Assembly (NCBI RefSeq): GCF_008329965.1
Contig: NZ_CP036150.1
Coordinates: 62,001 to 126,000, forward strand
Length of the DNA: 64,000 bases
From: Oceanispirochaeta crateris
GTDB taxonomy: Bacteria; Spirochaetota; Spirochaetia; DSM-2461
Direction: 5' to 3'
The notes under the pieces were generated by a model. The model was not told where the DNA came from. It saw only the letters and a program-made list of their open reading frames with translations, and ran no database searches. The position numbers were made by a program, and so were the translations under genes. Shown here in pieces: positions 10,489-21,018 of this stretch (its first letter is position 1; the number at the start of each line of letters is the position of its first letter).

Positions 10489-10503
10489 ACGGGAAGGTAT
10501 CAT

Positions 10504-13254
10504 ATGGTTGAAAAGGGCATTTCCATAGAGAATCTGGCCTACCTTGAGACCCTGTTGGAAGATGGAGCTCTCTCTCCCAGTTGGCGGGAGGAACTGGAAG
10601 GTCCTTCTCCAGGATCTCCTCTTCTTCCAGATGCCGGAGCGGACAAGCAAAGTCGTCTCAATGCCCTGATCTGGGCCTATCGGGATGGCGGATACCTCCA
10701 TGGCCGTCTCAATCCTTTGGGGCATTATATGACCAAAGAGATGAAGTATATTTATCTGACCATGAAAGGCGGGGTGGAGTCTCTAAAACCTGAACAGTTC
10801 GGCTTTGATGAGTCAGACATGGAGAAGCCTTTCAGACCGGGACGGTTTTTCAAAGAAGAGTCCCTTCCTCTCAGGGATATCATCAAAAGGCTCGATGATG
10901 TGTACTGCGGAACCCTGGGGGCCGAAATCCTTCATATTCAGAACGTTTCCATGCGAAACTGGCTTATCAGCAACATGGAACAGCCTGATAAATCAGTCAG
11001 GATCGATGCGGCCCTGCAGCAGGGAATTCAAAAAGATCTCATTCGGGCCGAAGAATTTGAGAAATTTATCAATACCCGTTTTGTGGGACAGAAACGATTT
11101 TCTTTGGAGGGGGGTGAGGTCGTTATTCCTGCCCTTAAATATCTGTTTAAGAAATCAATACAACTGGGCATCCGTGAAACTGTTATCGGAATGGCTCATC
11201 GGGGCAGGTTGAATGTACTTGTCAATGCCATCAGCAAACCCGCTGCAGAAATCTTTGCCATGTTTCAAAATAATTACCAGCCCTATGTCTATGGTGGTAG
11301 CGGAGATGTGAAATATCACATGGGGCAGAGCTGTGACTTTAGCGATGAAGAGGGCCGCAACCTCCATATTTCTCTCGTTTCCAACCCCAGTCATCTGGAA
11401 GCGGTCAACCCCGTCGTGGAAGGAAAAACACGGGGCATTCAGCGGAGGAGGAAAGACAGCAACCGCAAAAAAGTCATACCCATTTTGATCCATGGAGATG
11501 CCGCATTCTCGGGTCAGGGAATTGTTTATGAAACTCTTAATCTGTCTCAGCTCAAGGGCTACAGGACGGGAGGAACCATCCATATCATCATCAACAATCA
11601 GATAGGATTTACAACTGCCTCCAGAGACTCACGGTCTACCTATTTCGCCACGGATGTCGCAAAATCTTTGCCCATTCCCATTTTTCATGCCAATGGGGAT
11701 GAACCCGAATCTGTGATCAAAGCCATGGACCTGGCCGTCCGCTGGCGGCATAAATTCGGCTATGATGTTGTTGTAGACATCATCTGTTACCGCAGGCTTG
11801 GTCATAATGAGGCAGATGAACCGTCCTTCACTCACCCTATCATGTACCAGTTGATCAGAAAGCATCAGTCTGTGATGACCCTTTACGGCAGGGAGCTGGA
11901 AGAAAAGGGAATCCTCTCGCAAATTGATCAAGAGGCTTTCAAGCTTTCCTATATCACCGAAATGACTGCCGATTTTGAGGAAGCAAAAGCGTATGGGGAT
12001 CATCAGTGGAACAATGCCTTCCAAAAGGGTGAATGGAAAGGCATGACTTTCAAGTATTCCTTTGATTTTCCCGATACGGGGGTCTCTCCGGAACGGCTTC
12101 GTGCCATCGGGGAAGTCCTGACAATGATCCCAGAGGGTTTTGTCGCACATTCCAAACTGCAGCGTTTTGTAGAAAACAGACGGAAGGCTCTGGATGATAA
12201 AAAGGGCATTGACTGGGCTTTTGCAGAATCCATGGCTTTTGGAAGCCTCCTCACCGAGGGGTACCATGTCCGGCTGTCCGGTGAGGATTGCGGAAGAGGC
12301 ACTTTCTCTCAGCGTCATGCAAAATGGTGGGATGTTTCGGTTGAAAATCCCCAGTCTTATATTCCCTTGAATCATTTGGAAGATATATCACCCGTTCCCA
12401 GGAGAATCTTCTCAGTATATGACAGTCCTCTTTCAGAGTTTTCTGTCTTAGGATTTGAGTACGGTTACTCCCTGGCAATGCCCCGGGTTCTGGTGCTCTG
12501 GGAAGCTCAGTTTGGCGATTTTGCCAATGGAGCCCAGACCATTATCGATCAATTCATCTGCTCTGGGGAACAGAAATGGTTCCGTTCCAGCGGACTGGTC
12601 CTCCTCCTTCCCCATGGGTATGAGGGACAGGGGCCGGAGCATTCCAACGCCTACCTGGAGCGGTATCTCAGCCTCTGCGCCGAAGACAATATGCAGGTTT
12701 GCAATCTTACAACGCCGGCACAGTACTTTCATGTCCTAAGAAAACAGATGACTCAGCCTTTTAGAAAACCTCTCATTTTGATGACTCCCAAGAGTCTCCT
12801 CAGGCATAAGAGGGCTGTTTCTGATCTTCAGGATCTGGAAGAGGGCCGGTTTCAGACTGTTCTGAAGGATGATCCGAAATACAGAAAAGCCGAGATCATT
12901 CTTTTATGCTCTGGGAAGGTTTATTACGACCTCATTGAGAGACGGGACCAGCTGGGAACTGACAGATGCGCCATTTTGAGGCTGGAGCAGATTTACCCCT
13001 TTCCGGAGGACCGTCTCAAAGAGATTTTGAAATCTTATCCCTGGGTCAGACAGCTCCGCTGGGTTCAGGAAGAACCCCGTAACAAGGGAGCTTGGTCATT
13101 CCTTCAGGAACGGCTCAGCCGTCTGGGAGAAAAAAGATGGTCTTATGTGGGACGCCCGGCTTCGGCAAGTTCTTCTGCGGGAGCTCATGTGAAAGATATG
13201 GATGAATTGGAAGAATTCCTCCTAGAAGCGTTTGATGAGGTGAATGATAAATGA
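10504..13254 (+). CDS. sucA: 2-oxoglutarate dehydrogenase E1 component
   Basis: Thiamine diphosphate enzyme that decarboxylates 2-oxoglutarate and transfers the succinyl group to the E2 lipoyl arm. The 916 residues match full-length E1o. They include the N-terminal [15 protein letters not shown] helix used in complex assembly, [25 protein letters not shown] (ThDP/Mg binding), [19 protein letters not shown], and a transketolase-like C-terminal half with [14 protein letters not shown]. It overlaps sucB by 4 bases. An E3 (lpd) gene is not in the window. Confidence 0.97.
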   Translation: MVEKGISIENLAYLETLLEDGALSPSWREELEGPSPGSPLLPDAGADKQSRLNALIWAYRDGGYLHGRLNPLGHYMTKEMKYIYLTMKGGVESLKPEQFGFDESDMEKPFRPGRFFKEESLPLRDIIKRLDDVYCGTLGAEILHIQNVSMRNWLISNMEQPDKSVRIDAALQQGIQKDLIRAEEFEKFINTRFVGQKRFSLEGGEVVIPALKYLFKKSIQLGIRETVIGMAHRGRLNVLVNAISKPAAEIFAMFQNNYQPYVYGGSGDVKYHMGQSCDFSDEEGRNLHISLVSNPSHLEAVNPVVEGKTRGIQRRRKDSNRKKVIPILIHGDAAFSGQGIVYETLNLSQLKGYRTGGTIHIIINNQIGFTTASRDSRSTYFATDVAKSLPIPIFHANGDEPESVIKAMDLAVRWRHKFGYDVVVDIICYRRLGHNEADEPSFTHPIMYQLIRKHQSVMTLYGRELEEKGILSQIDQEAFKLSYITEMTADFEEAKAYGDHQWNNAFQKGEWKGMTFKYSFDFPDTGVSPERLRAIGEVLTMIPEGFVAHSKLQRFVENRRKALDDKKGIDWAFAESMAFGSLLTEGYHVRLSGEDCGRGTFSQRHAKWWDVSVENPQSYIPLNHLEDISPVPRRIFSVYDSPLSEFSVLGFEYGYSLAMPRVLVLWEAQFGDFANGAQTIIDQFICSGEQKWFRSSGLVLLLPHGYEGQGPEHSNAYLERYLSLCAEDNMQVCNLTTPAQYFHVLRKQMTQPFRKPLILMTPKSLLRHKRAVSDLQDLEEGRFQTVLKDDPKYRKAEIILLCSGKVYYDLIERRDQLGTDRCAILRLEQIYPFPEDRLKEILKSYPWVRQLRWVQEEPRNKGAWSFLQERLSRLGEKRWSYVGRPASASSSAGAHVKDMDELEEFLLEAFDEVNDK

Positions 13255-14438
13255 TTGAACTTAGAATTCCCGAAATGGGAGAATCTGTTACTGGTGGTAT
13301 CCTAGCGGCCTGGCTCAAGCAGGATGGTGATTTTGTGGCTGTTGGTGAAGAAGTGTTGGAACTGGAAACTGACAAGGCTACCCTGGCAGTCCCTTCTCCC
13401 GCCGCTGGCGCTCTGAAAATTCTCATCAGGGAAGATTCAGAAGTAGAGATTGGGCAGCTTGTGGCAGAGGTCGATACCCAGGCAGTAGGCGAGAGTCCTA
13501 AACCCCTGATCGATAAAGAGAACATACCCGCAGAAGATCACTACTCTCCCTCTGTCCGTCATGCCCTCCAAACCTATGGTTTAAAATCCATAGAGATGCC
13601 GGGGAGTGGTAAAAAAGGACACCTCACCAAAGAAGATGTTCTGGACTATGTCCAAAAGCAGGGGATCAAGGCTGTTCCTCTAAGCGGTTCAAGCACAGAG
13701 ACTCCTGTCGAAACTCCCGCAGTGACTCCTGCAGAAACTCAAGAGTTCCGCCGTGTAAAAATGAGCCGTATCCGACAGAAAATTGCGGCCAACCTGGTTC
13801 AGTCCAAACAGCAGTCGGCCCACCTGACAACCTTCAATGAGGTGGATATGTCTGAGATCATGGAGATCCGGACTCTTTACAAGGATGATTTTTTTAAGAG
13901 TAAGGCGGTCAAGCTGGGATTCATGAGTTTCTTTGTCAAAGCCGTTTGTGCCGCTTTAGCAGAGTATCCCCAGCTCAATGCAGTCATAGAGGGAGAAGAC
14001 CTTCTTTATCGGAACCATCTAAATATCAGCATCGCTGTCTCTACAGAAAAGGGACTGATTACTCCAGTGTTAAAGAGGGCAGAGACCCTGTCTTTTGCTC
14101 AGATTGAGTCACAGATCATATCCTTTTCTAAGAGGGCTGCAGAGCGTAAACTCCTGCCCGATGAACTTTCAGGGGGTACTTTCACGATTACCAATGGAGG
14201 AATCTTCGGTAGTCTTTTATCCACACCCATTCCCTCTCCGGGACAGTCGGGAATCCTTGGAATGCATTCCATCGTGAAAAAACCAGTTGTTCGTAATGAT
14301 GAAATTGTTATCCGTCCCATGATGTACCTGGCTTTGACCTATGATCATAGAATTATCGATGGCAGAGAAGCCGTCAGTTTTTTAAATATCCTTAAGAAGG
14401 ATCTCGAAGATCCCAGGAGGATTCTTATCGATTTGTAA
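13251..14438 (+). CDS. sucB: Dihydrolipoyl succinyltransferase (E2 of 2-oxoglutarate dehydrogenase)
   Basis: Acyltransferase core of the 2-oxoglutarate dehydrogenase complex. Domain order in the 395 residues is a lipoyl domain (Lys42 in [12 protein letters not shown]), a Thr/Pro-rich linker, a peripheral-subunit-binding domain ([13 protein letters not shown] to KEDVLDYV, about residues 98-135), a second linker with repeated [11 protein letters not shown], and the catalytic domain ending in [12 protein letters not shown] with the active-site His and Asp. The ATG overlaps the sucA stop. Confidence 0.96.
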   Translation: MIELRIPEMGESVTGGILAAWLKQDGDFVAVGEEVLELETDKATLAVPSPAAGALKILIREDSEVEIGQLVAEVDTQAVGESPKPLIDKENIPAEDHYSPSVRHALQTYGLKSIEMPGSGKKGHLTKEDVLDYVQKQGIKAVPLSGSSTETPVETPAVTPAETQEFRRVKMSRIRQKIAANLVQSKQQSAHLTTFNEVDMSEIMEIRTLYKDDFFKSKAVKLGFMSFFVKAVCAALAEYPQLNAVIEGEDLLYRNHLNISIAVSTEKGLITPVLKRAETLSFAQIESQIISFSKRAAERKLLPDELSGGTFTITNGGIFGSLLSTPIPSPGQSGILGMHSIVKKPVVRNDEIVIRPMMYLALTYDHRIIDGREAVSFLNILKKDLEDPRRILIDL

Positions 14439-14498
14439 TACCCAGAGGTTTTTCCTGAAAACGGGAAAACAATGACACAAGCCATAAGGAGTATGATG

Positions 14499-15641
14499 AT
14501 GTCAGAAGAGATGATTCACAAGGGTCTGGAAGGTGTTTTGGTGACTAAAACCAGTATTTGTAAGGTCAATGGTGAAGAAGGCAAGTTGTATTATTACGGC
14601 TATCCTATCGATGTTCTGGAAAAGTATTCCAGCTTTGAAGAAACATCCTATCTTCTTCTTTACAGCCACCTGCCCAATAAGGAGGAACTGGCAGATTTTA
14701 CGACCAAGATGAGATTGGCCCGTCAAATTAGCAATCCCATCTTGGAAATGATTAAGACTTTCCCCCGGGATTCTCATCCCATGGAATTGCTTCAGTCATC
14801 CATTAATTTTCTCAGTGGGTATGTGGATCATAAAATTGAACATTCAGCCTATTGTAACTGCCGGCAGACACTGCATCAGATTGCCCAGTTGCCCACAATC
14901 ATAGCGGCGTTTTACAGGATCAAAAATGGTCTGGAATATGTCCCTCCACGGGATGACCTGAATCATGGTGCCAATTTTCTGTACATGCTCCGGGGAGTTG
15001 TTCCGGATAAAGAGGAGGGGGATATCATGGACAAATGCCTCATCCTCCATGCAGAACATGGACTCAATGCCTCCACGTTTACGGCAAGAGTGGTCGCTTC
15101 TTCTCTGTCCACCTGTTATTGCAGTATCTCGGCGGCTATTGGTTCCCTCTACGGCTCCCTTCACGGTGGAGCCAATGAGAAGGTTGTGAATATGCTCAAG
15201 GAGATCGATTCTGTTCAGGATGTGAGACCATTCCTGGAGGAAGCAGCCCGGACAAAGAGGAAAATCATGGGCATGGGTCACCGAGTCTACAAGGCTATGG
15301 ATCCCCGGGCTGTCCTGATGGAAGGGTACCTGAAGACCCTATCAACGAAAAAAGGTAATTCTGTGAACTACAATCTCCTCAAAGAAATTCAAAAGGTGTT
15401 CAGAGAAATGATGGATGAAAAGGATAAGGCCATCTATCCCAACGTCGATTTCTTTTCTGGGGCCGTGTATGAACTCTTGGGTATACCACCAACCCTGTTT
15501 ACCCCAATTTTTGCCATGGCCAGGGCACCGGGTTGGCTGTCTCATATTCTGGAACAAAGACAGGATAATAGAATCTTCAGGCCTAAGGCCCTATTTGACG
15601 GTCCCTTGGACCGGGAATATCTTCCCCTGGAAGCCCGTTGA
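14499..15641 (+). CDS. gltA: Citrate synthase
   Basis: Condenses oxaloacetate and acetyl-CoA. Three ATG codons in a row follow an AAGGAG site at 14486-14491; the third (14499) has the best spacing (7 bases) and gives 380 residues starting MSEEMIHKGLEGV. An upstream ATG at 14472 has no good ribosome site. Active-site motifs are EHGLNASTF, GSLHGGAN and GMGHRVYK (His and Arg), and PNVDFFSGAVYELLG (Asp). It closes the enzyme part of the TCA operon. The exact family member (type II GltA or Bacillus CitZ-like) is not resolved; the length favours the shorter class. Confidence 0.95.
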   Translation: MSEEMIHKGLEGVLVTKTSICKVNGEEGKLYYYGYPIDVLEKYSSFEETSYLLLYSHLPNKEELADFTTKMRLARQISNPILEMIKTFPRDSHPMELLQSSINFLSGYVDHKIEHSAYCNCRQTLHQIAQLPTIIAAFYRIKNGLEYVPPRDDLNHGANFLYMLRGVVPDKEEGDIMDKCLILHAEHGLNASTFTARVVASSLSTCYCSISAAIGSLYGSLHGGANEKVVNMLKEIDSVQDVRPFLEEAARTKRKIMGMGHRVYKAMDPRAVLMEGYLKTLSTKKGNSVNYNLLKEIQKVFREMMDEKDKAIYPNVDFFSGAVYELLGIPPTLFTPIFAMARAPGWLSHILEQRQDNRIFRPKALFDGPLDREYLPLEAR

Positions 15642-15687
15642 ACCTTAGGAATCCTGAGTCTGTGCAATTGATAAAAAGGAGTTTGCA

Positions 15688-15855
15688 ATGATATGGGTCT
15701 GTAATGCCTGCGGCTATATATATGATCCTTCAGAGGGAGATCCCGATCAAGATATTCCCGAAGGCGTTCCCTTTGAAGAGCTTCCAGATGACTGGGTCTG
15801 CCCCGTCTGTGGAGCCCCTAAAACCGAGTTTTCACCAGAATCATCGGAGTCATAA
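15688..15855 (+). CDS. Rubredoxin
   Basis: A 55-residue one-iron electron carrier. The two knuckles are [11 protein letters not shown] at the N terminus and [13 protein letters not shown] near the C terminus, with the iron bound by four Cys. An AAAAGGA site lies 7 bases before the ATG. It follows citrate synthase by 46 bases on the same strand and is probably the last gene of the TCA operon. Rubredoxins usually serve oxygen or superoxide reductases in anaerobes; no such partner is adjacent, so its role here is open. Confidence 0.93.
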   Translation: MIWVCNACGYIYDPSEGDPDQDIPEGVPFEELPDDWVCPVCGAPKTEFSPESSES

Positions 15856-15883
15856 GCCCCGAGGATTCCTCATGGAGAGTTCT

Positions 15884-16774
15884 CTATTCTTTTGACTTGA
15901 TTTCCTGCCGGGCGATGATGCCCATCACCTGGTAAACCAGCCTTGCCGTTGTGAATTCGCTAATAAGAGAGCCTTTTAGAGGAGCCAGTTCCACCACGTC
16001 AAATCCGATGATTTTGTGCTTCCGGGCAATGGATTCAATCAGGTTCAGGGTCTGGTACCACCCCAGTCCTCCCGGTTCAGGGGTTCCTGTTCCGGGAATG
16101 ATAGAAGGGTCGAGTCCATCCACATCAATTGTCAGATAGATCTCTTCGGGAAAGTCTTCGGGCAGGTTGAGCTCATTCACGGGAGTGCCAGAACAGAGTT
16201 CAAGCGCATCTTTGCCGGGGATTTTCCGGTCTTCTCTCAGTTGTATCTCTTCGGGAGACAGACTTCGAATACCCAATTGATAAATGGGAAAGTCCAGATC
16301 CAGAGCCCGCTTCATAACACAGGCATGGCTAAAGGGACTGCCTTGATAGCTGTTCCTCAGGTCTGCGTGAGCATCAATCTGGACAATTCCGGGAATCTTT
16401 GTCCTGTAATGGCGGCTCAAAGCCATGAAGACTCCCGTGCTGACCGTGTGTTCCCCACCGAGAACCACGGGAATTCTGCCCTGAAGGAGAATCTTCTCCG
16501 TGGCTACGGCAATCCGTCCCAGTACTTTTTGGATGGGTCCCCGGCAGTTTACAGGCGGGAGAGTCTTCAGGCCCGACTCTCCCGGACAGCTCATGCCGTC
16601 AAATACCTCTAGATTCTCACTGGCCTTCAGTATGGCCGAAGGTCCCATACGGGTCCCCACGCCATAGCTTACTGACCGTTCGAGAGGAACCGGAAGTATT
16701 TGAAACAGAGCGCTGTCGTCACCATTTGGGTATTCGGAAATCAGAAAGGGAGGATACTTTTTAACCCAATTCAT
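15884..16774 (-). CDS. speB: Agmatinase (arginase/agmatinase family)
   Basis: Hydrolyses agmatine to putrescine and urea. The 296 residues hold the binuclear manganese motifs GGEHT, DAHADLR, SHACVM and DVDGLDPSIIPGTG. Arginase itself is possible from motifs alone, but the arginine decarboxylase in the same operon makes agmatine the likely substrate. The ATG overlaps the upstream gene's stop by one base (TGATG). It is the last gene of the polyamine operon and converges on the rubredoxin gene. Confidence 0.9.
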   Translation of the reverse strand: MNWVKKYPPFLISEYPNGDDSALFQILPVPLERSVSYGVGTRMGPSAILKASENLEVFDGMSCPGESGLKTLPPVNCRGPIQKVLGRIAVATEKILLQGRIPVVLGGEHTVSTGVFMALSRHYRTKIPGIVQIDAHADLRNSYQGSPFSHACVMKRALDLDFPIYQLGIRSLSPEEIQLREDRKIPGKDALELCSGTPVNELNLPEDFPEEIYLTIDVDGLDPSIIPGTGTPEPGGLGWYQTLNLIESIARKHKIIGFDVVELAPLKGSLISEFTTARLVYQVMGIIARQEIKSKE

Positions 16775-17931
16775 CAGCCTAACCGTCCTTTAAAATCGTC
16801 ATATCCAAAACGCCTGATCACCCTGGTCTGTCGGGTTTCCGGATTATACAGGGCAATGGAAGGGAGGGGGACGCCGTTGAAGGTCGTCGTCTTCACCATT
16901 GTATAATGGGACATATCGTCAAATACCAGGCGGTCCCCCGGAAGGAGGGCCTTTTCGAAGGAGTAGATGCCAGCACTGTCTCCGGCCAGACAGCTCCGTC
17001 CTCCCAGTGAGGCATCCCAGGCCTTTTCTCCCGGGTTTCCTGCTCCCCATATTTCGGGACGGTAGGGCATTTCAATCACATCAGGCATATGGCAGGATAC
17101 GGAGGCATCCATAATCACGGCGGGTATTTCGTTTTTTACAACATCAAGTACGGTTGTCACGAGAACCCCCGTGTGGATGGCAATGGCTTCCCCGGGTTCC
17201 AGGATGACTTCCACCCCGTATTTCTGGCGGAAATCCCGGATGATACGGATGAGTCCTTCTCTGTCATATCCGGGTTTGCTAATGTGATGGCCTCCACCGA
17301 AGTTGACCCATTTCATCTGTTTGATCCAGGGACCAAACTGGTCTTCAATGGCTTTGAGGGTCCTTTTCAGGGGGGCTAGATCCTGTTCACAGAGGTTGTG
17401 AAAGTGAAATCCAGAGATACCTTCCAGATCTTCTGGTCTGAATTCATCCTTTATAATGCCCAGACGACTACCCGGGGAAGAGGGATCATACAGTGGGACT
17501 TCGGCCTCACTCTGTCTCGGATTCAGTCTCAGGCCGAAGGATGTTTTATCCCTCAGTGGCAAACAGATTTCCTTGTATTTGTTCCATTGATGAAAGGAAT
17601 TGAAGATCACATGATCTGAGAGGCCTAAAACTTCATGAAGGTCCCCATCTGTGTATCCAGGTGAATAGGTATGCACCTGACCTCCAAATTCTTCACGTCC
17701 CAGCCGAGCCTCATGAGGACCACTGGCACAGATGCCCGGGAGGTATTCTTTTATCAGAGGAAAAAGGGGCCAGCAGGCAAAGGCTTTCAGCGCCAGTAAG
17801 ACGGTGCAGCCCGCTCTGTCCTGTACTTCTTTTAAGAGGCTGAGGTTCCGGCGCAGAGCCCCTTCATCGATGACAAAGCAGGGAGTTGGAAGATCTGCGG
17901 GGTTAAATCCTATAAATTGATTTTGGTCCAT
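16774..17931 (-). CDS. nspC: Carboxynorspermidine/carboxyspermidine decarboxylase
   Basis: PLP enzyme of the alanine-racemase-like fold III that decarboxylates carboxyspermidine to spermidine. The 385 residues show the PLP lysine in LLALKAFA near residue 48, GFHFHNLCEQ, NFGGGHHI, LEPGEA, and the C-terminal SCHMPD and CLAGD motifs that separate this family from diaminopimelate decarboxylase. It overlaps the upstream dehydrogenase gene by 22 bases. The product is assigned as spermidine because putrescine is the amine made in this operon. Confidence 0.92.
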   Translation of the reverse strand: MDQNQFIGFNPADLPTPCFVIDEGALRRNLSLLKEVQDRAGCTVLLALKAFACWPLFPLIKEYLPGICASGPHEARLGREEFGGQVHTYSPGYTDGDLHEVLGLSDHVIFNSFHQWNKYKEICLPLRDKTSFGLRLNPRQSEAEVPLYDPSSPGSRLGIIKDEFRPEDLEGISGFHFHNLCEQDLAPLKRTLKAIEDQFGPWIKQMKWVNFGGGHHISKPGYDREGLIRIIRDFRQKYGVEVILEPGEAIAIHTGVLVTTVLDVVKNEIPAVIMDASVSCHMPDVIEMPYRPEIWGAGNPGEKAWDASLGGRSCLAGDSAGIYSFEKALLPGDRLVFDDMSHYTMVKTTTFNGVPLPSIALYNPETRQTRVIRRFGYDDFKGRLG

Positions 17932-19094
17932 GGAAGTCCATATCTATTGAGGTCGTTCATAAATGGGTCGGGATTCATCTGTTCAATATTGAACACTCCC
18001 GGACGCATCCATTCTCCTGTCATCATCATCTTGGCACCAATCATGGCGGGTACTCCCGTTGTGTAGCTGATGGCCTGACTCTGAACTTCTTTGTAACACT
18101 CCTGATGGTCACAGATATTGTAGATGTAGATTTTCTTTTCCTTCCCTTTATGGACTCCCTTGATAATGTTGCCTATGCAGGTCTTTCCCTGTGTGAGGGG
18201 CCCGAGGCTGGAAGGTTCCGGGAGGACCGCCTTGAGGAACTGCAGGGGGACAATTTCTTTGCCCTTGTATAGGATCGGTTCTATCCCTGTCATCCCCACA
18301 TTTTGAAGAACTTCCAAATGGTTCAGGTAATTTTTTGAAAAACTCATCCAGAACTGGGCTTTTTTGAGTGTGGGGAAGTTTTTGGTCAGCGATTCCAGCT
18401 CTTCATGATACATGCGGTAAATATTATACGTCCCTACTGATTCAGGACAATCATAACTCCTGGATACGGACATGGGAGGGGTTTCTTTGAAGCTTCCCTC
18501 TTCCCAATGACGGCAGGGAGCCGTTACTTCCCGGATATTGATCTCAGGGTTGAAATTGGTAGCAAAGGGCTGTCCATGATCTCCTCCGTTCACATCAATG
18601 ATATCCAGTTCATGAATCTCATCAAACTCATGTTTGGCTGCATAGGCCGTATACACATTGGTAACACCGGGATCGAAACCGCTCCCAAGGAGGGCCATGA
18701 GGCCAGCCTTTTTGAACCGGGCCTTGTAGTCCCACTGCCACTTGTATTCAAATTTGGCCGTCTCCCTAGGTTCATAATTGGCCGTATCCAGATAGTGGGT
18801 TCCCGTGGCAAGGCAGGCATCCATGATGGTCAGATCCTGGTAGGGCAGGGCTACATTTATAACCATGAAAGGTTTTTCTTTTTCAAGAAACCGTATCAGT
18901 TCCGGGACATTCTCAGCGTCTACAGAGGCCGTTCTCACAGCTCTCTTTATTTGAGACGCAATGGCCTTGCATTTAGACTCTGTGCGGCTAGCCAGGACTA
19001 TCTCTTCAAATATATCTGACAGCTGGGCACATTTATGAGCCACAACACCACCCACGCCGCCGGCTCCAATTATGATGACTTTACCTTTTTTCAT
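17910..19094 (-). CDS. Carboxynorspermidine/carboxyspermidine dehydrogenase (saccharopine dehydrogenase-like)
   Basis: Condenses putrescine with aspartate beta-semialdehyde and reduces the Schiff base to carboxyspermidine. The 394-residue protein starts with a Rossmann motif, VIIIGAGGVGGVVAHK, followed by ASRTESK as expected for an NADP-type site, and keeps the saccharopine-dehydrogenase C-terminal fold (GMTGIEPILYKG region). The ATG at 19094 is preferred to a TTG at 19109 because a GAGG site lies 7 bases upstream and the TTG would overlap speA. Its position before nspC supports the assignment over lysine metabolism. Confidence 0.9.
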   Translation of the reverse strand: MKKGKVIIIGAGGVGGVVAHKCAQLSDIFEEIVLASRTESKCKAIASQIKRAVRTASVDAENVPELIRFLEKEKPFMVINVALPYQDLTIMDACLATGTHYLDTANYEPRETAKFEYKWQWDYKARFKKAGLMALLGSGFDPGVTNVYTAYAAKHEFDEIHELDIIDVNGGDHGQPFATNFNPEINIREVTAPCRHWEEGSFKETPPMSVSRSYDCPESVGTYNIYRMYHEELESLTKNFPTLKKAQFWMSFSKNYLNHLEVLQNVGMTGIEPILYKGKEIVPLQFLKAVLPEPSSLGPLTQGKTCIGNIIKGVHKGKEKKIYIYNICDHQECYKEVQSQAISYTTGVPAMIGAKMMMTGEWMRPGVFNIEQMNPDPFMNDLNRYGLPWTKINL

Positions 19095-19098
19095 TCCT

Positions 19099-21018
19099 TT
19101 ACCTCTCAAAGTATGTGTAGCCTCTCAGGCTCTCTTCATAGCTGTCCACGATGCGACGGCGGTCCTTTGCTGTTATTTTCCCTGTGCGGACGGCTTCTTC
19201 AGCCTTCTGACGGAAAAGTTCCTGCAGTTGTCTGGGATCGTATTCCACATAGGAGAGTACATCGGCAATGGAATCTCCTTCCAGTTCTCTTACAATATCA
19301 AATTCTCCCTCCTCCTTGATCCTTATGGAGACAACATTCGTATCTCCCAGCAGATTATGAAGATCTCCCAGGGTTTCCTGATAGGCCCCCACAAGGAAAG
19401 CTCCCATGAAATATTCTTCATTTTGCAGGAGTTCATGTACAGAAAGGGTCTTTTTTTCATCATGTATATCGGTGAACCTGTCAATTTTACCGTCACAGTC
19501 ACAGGTTATATCCGCCAAAATACACTCCCTGGAGGGTTTTTCATTGAGCCGGTGAATGGGCATGATAGGGAATATCTGATCGATGGCCCAGGCATCGGGG
19601 AGGGACTGAAAAACACTGAAGTTCCCATAGTATATGTCGGAAAGAGCATTGTCCAAACCTTCCAAATCGGGTGGAATCCTCTTTATTTTCTTCATCAGGA
19701 GTGATACATCCTTCAGGATTTTCAGAAAGATAGATTCTGCTAGACTGAGGTCTCTCAGGTTGATCTGTCCATGACGGAAGAGCTGACGAATTTCATCTCT
19801 GTAATACACCGCGTCATTGCAGCTTTCCTGAATATTGCGAATTTTCATGACATTTCTGACATCAAATAGATTCTGTATCAGCTCATGTGAATCCTCAGGC
19901 AAGGTCTCCGGAAGAGCATGGGTATCGAAGCGGGTCGTATCGAGGATGTTAAAAAGAAGAATGGAATAGTAGGCTACCACGGATCGCCCCGATTCTGTTG
20001 TCAGTACAGGATGGGGAATCTTGTGTTCATCCAGGGTCGCCATAACCACTTCAATGATGTCTGCGGTATATTCATCCAGGGTATAGTTGCGGCTGTGAAC
20101 ATAATTGGTTTGTGACCCGTCGTAGTCGACAGCTAGACCACCGCCAAGATCAAGATGTTCCAGAGGAGCTCCTTCCCTGTAGATGTCCGTATAGTAGCGG
20201 CAGGCTTCGGTGATGGCCCTTCGGATGTCCCTGATATTGGGTATCTGGCTACCCAGATGGTAATGAACAAGTTTCAGGCAGTCCAGCATCTCCTGTTTTT
20301 TGAGTTCATCGATCACTTCGATGATCTGGGTCGTGTTCAGGCCGAAAATGCTTCTGTCTCCGCCGGACTCTGTCCAATGACCTCCCGCCTGGCTGGATAG
20401 CTTCAAACGAACACCCAAAAGAGGTTTAACATCCAGTGCTTTGGACCGTTTGATGATCAGATCCAGTTCTCCGGGCATTTCTATGACAAAAAAGCATTGA
20501 TATCCCATTTTAATGGCATTCAGTCCCAAATCAATGAATTCTTCATCTTTGTATCCATTGCAGATCAAAAGGGTCTCTGTGTTTTTTATCATTCCCAGGG
20601 CGGAAATGAGTTCGGCTTTACTGCCGGCTTCCAGTCCGTGATTATAGCGTTCACCAAAACGGGTCACTTCTTCAATGACCTGCTGTTGCTGGTTCACCTT
20701 GATGGGGAATACTCCTTTGTAACTGCCCTGATAAGCGAATTTCTTGATATTGCTTCTAAAGCTCTCGTTCAACCGGGTTATCTGACTATCCAGGAGATTT
20801 TCAATCCTCAAAAGAACAGGCATTGTCATACCCCGGTCCTCTATTCCTTTGATGACATCCATCAGGTTTACTGAGACTGTTTTACCATTGACAGGTGCAG
20901 AAATTGTCACCTCTCCCGTATCTGATATATGGAAATACCCATTTCCCCAGTCTTTGATGCCATAGAGTTCTGCACTCTTTTCTACAGACCATCTGTTGAG
21001 AATATCTTCATTTTTCAT
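19099..21018 (-). CDS. speA: Biosynthetic arginine decarboxylase
   Basis: PLP enzyme making agmatine from arginine, the entry step of the operon. The 639 residues fit the SpeA family: GVFPIKVNQQQQVIEEV carries the PLP lysine, LLGVRLKLSSQAGGHW and HLGGGLAVDYDGS follow, and the C-terminal region ends in a helical domain. A GGAGG site lies 11 bases before the ATG. It is the first gene of a four-gene minus-strand operon; the next gene begins 4 bases past its stop. Confidence 0.95.
   Translation of the reverse strand: MKNEDILNRWSVEKSAELYGIKDWGNGYFHISDTGEVTISAPVNGKTVSVNLMDVIKGIEDRGMTMPVLLRIENLLDSQITRLNESFRSNIKKFAYQGSYKGVFPIKVNQQQQVIEEVTRFGERYNHGLEAGSKAELISALGMIKNTETLLICNGYKDEEFIDLGLNAIKMGYQCFFVIEMPGELDLIIKRSKALDVKPLLGVRLKLSSQAGGHWTESGGDRSIFGLNTTQIIEVIDELKKQEMLDCLKLVHYHLGSQIPNIRDIRRAITEACRYYTDIYREGAPLEHLDLGGGLAVDYDGSQTNYVHSRNYTLDEYTADIIEVVMATLDEHKIPHPVLTTESGRSVVAYYSILLFNILDTTRFDTHALPETLPEDSHELIQNLFDVRNVMKIRNIQESCNDAVYYRDEIRQLFRHGQINLRDLSLAESIFLKILKDVSLLMKKIKRIPPDLEGLDNALSDIYYGNFSVFQSLPDAWAIDQIFPIMPIHRLNEKPSRECILADITCDCDGKIDRFTDIHDEKKTLSVHELLQNEEYFMGAFLVGAYQETLGDLHNLLGDTNVVSIRIKEEGEFDIVRELEGDSIADVLSYVEYDPRQLQELFRQKAEEAVRTGKITAKDRRRIVDSYEESLRGYTYFER

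Noticed and set aside
18507-19019. Plus-strand open frame of 170 codons
   Set aside because: Antisense to carboxyspermidine dehydrogenase; composition follows the real gene's codon pattern.
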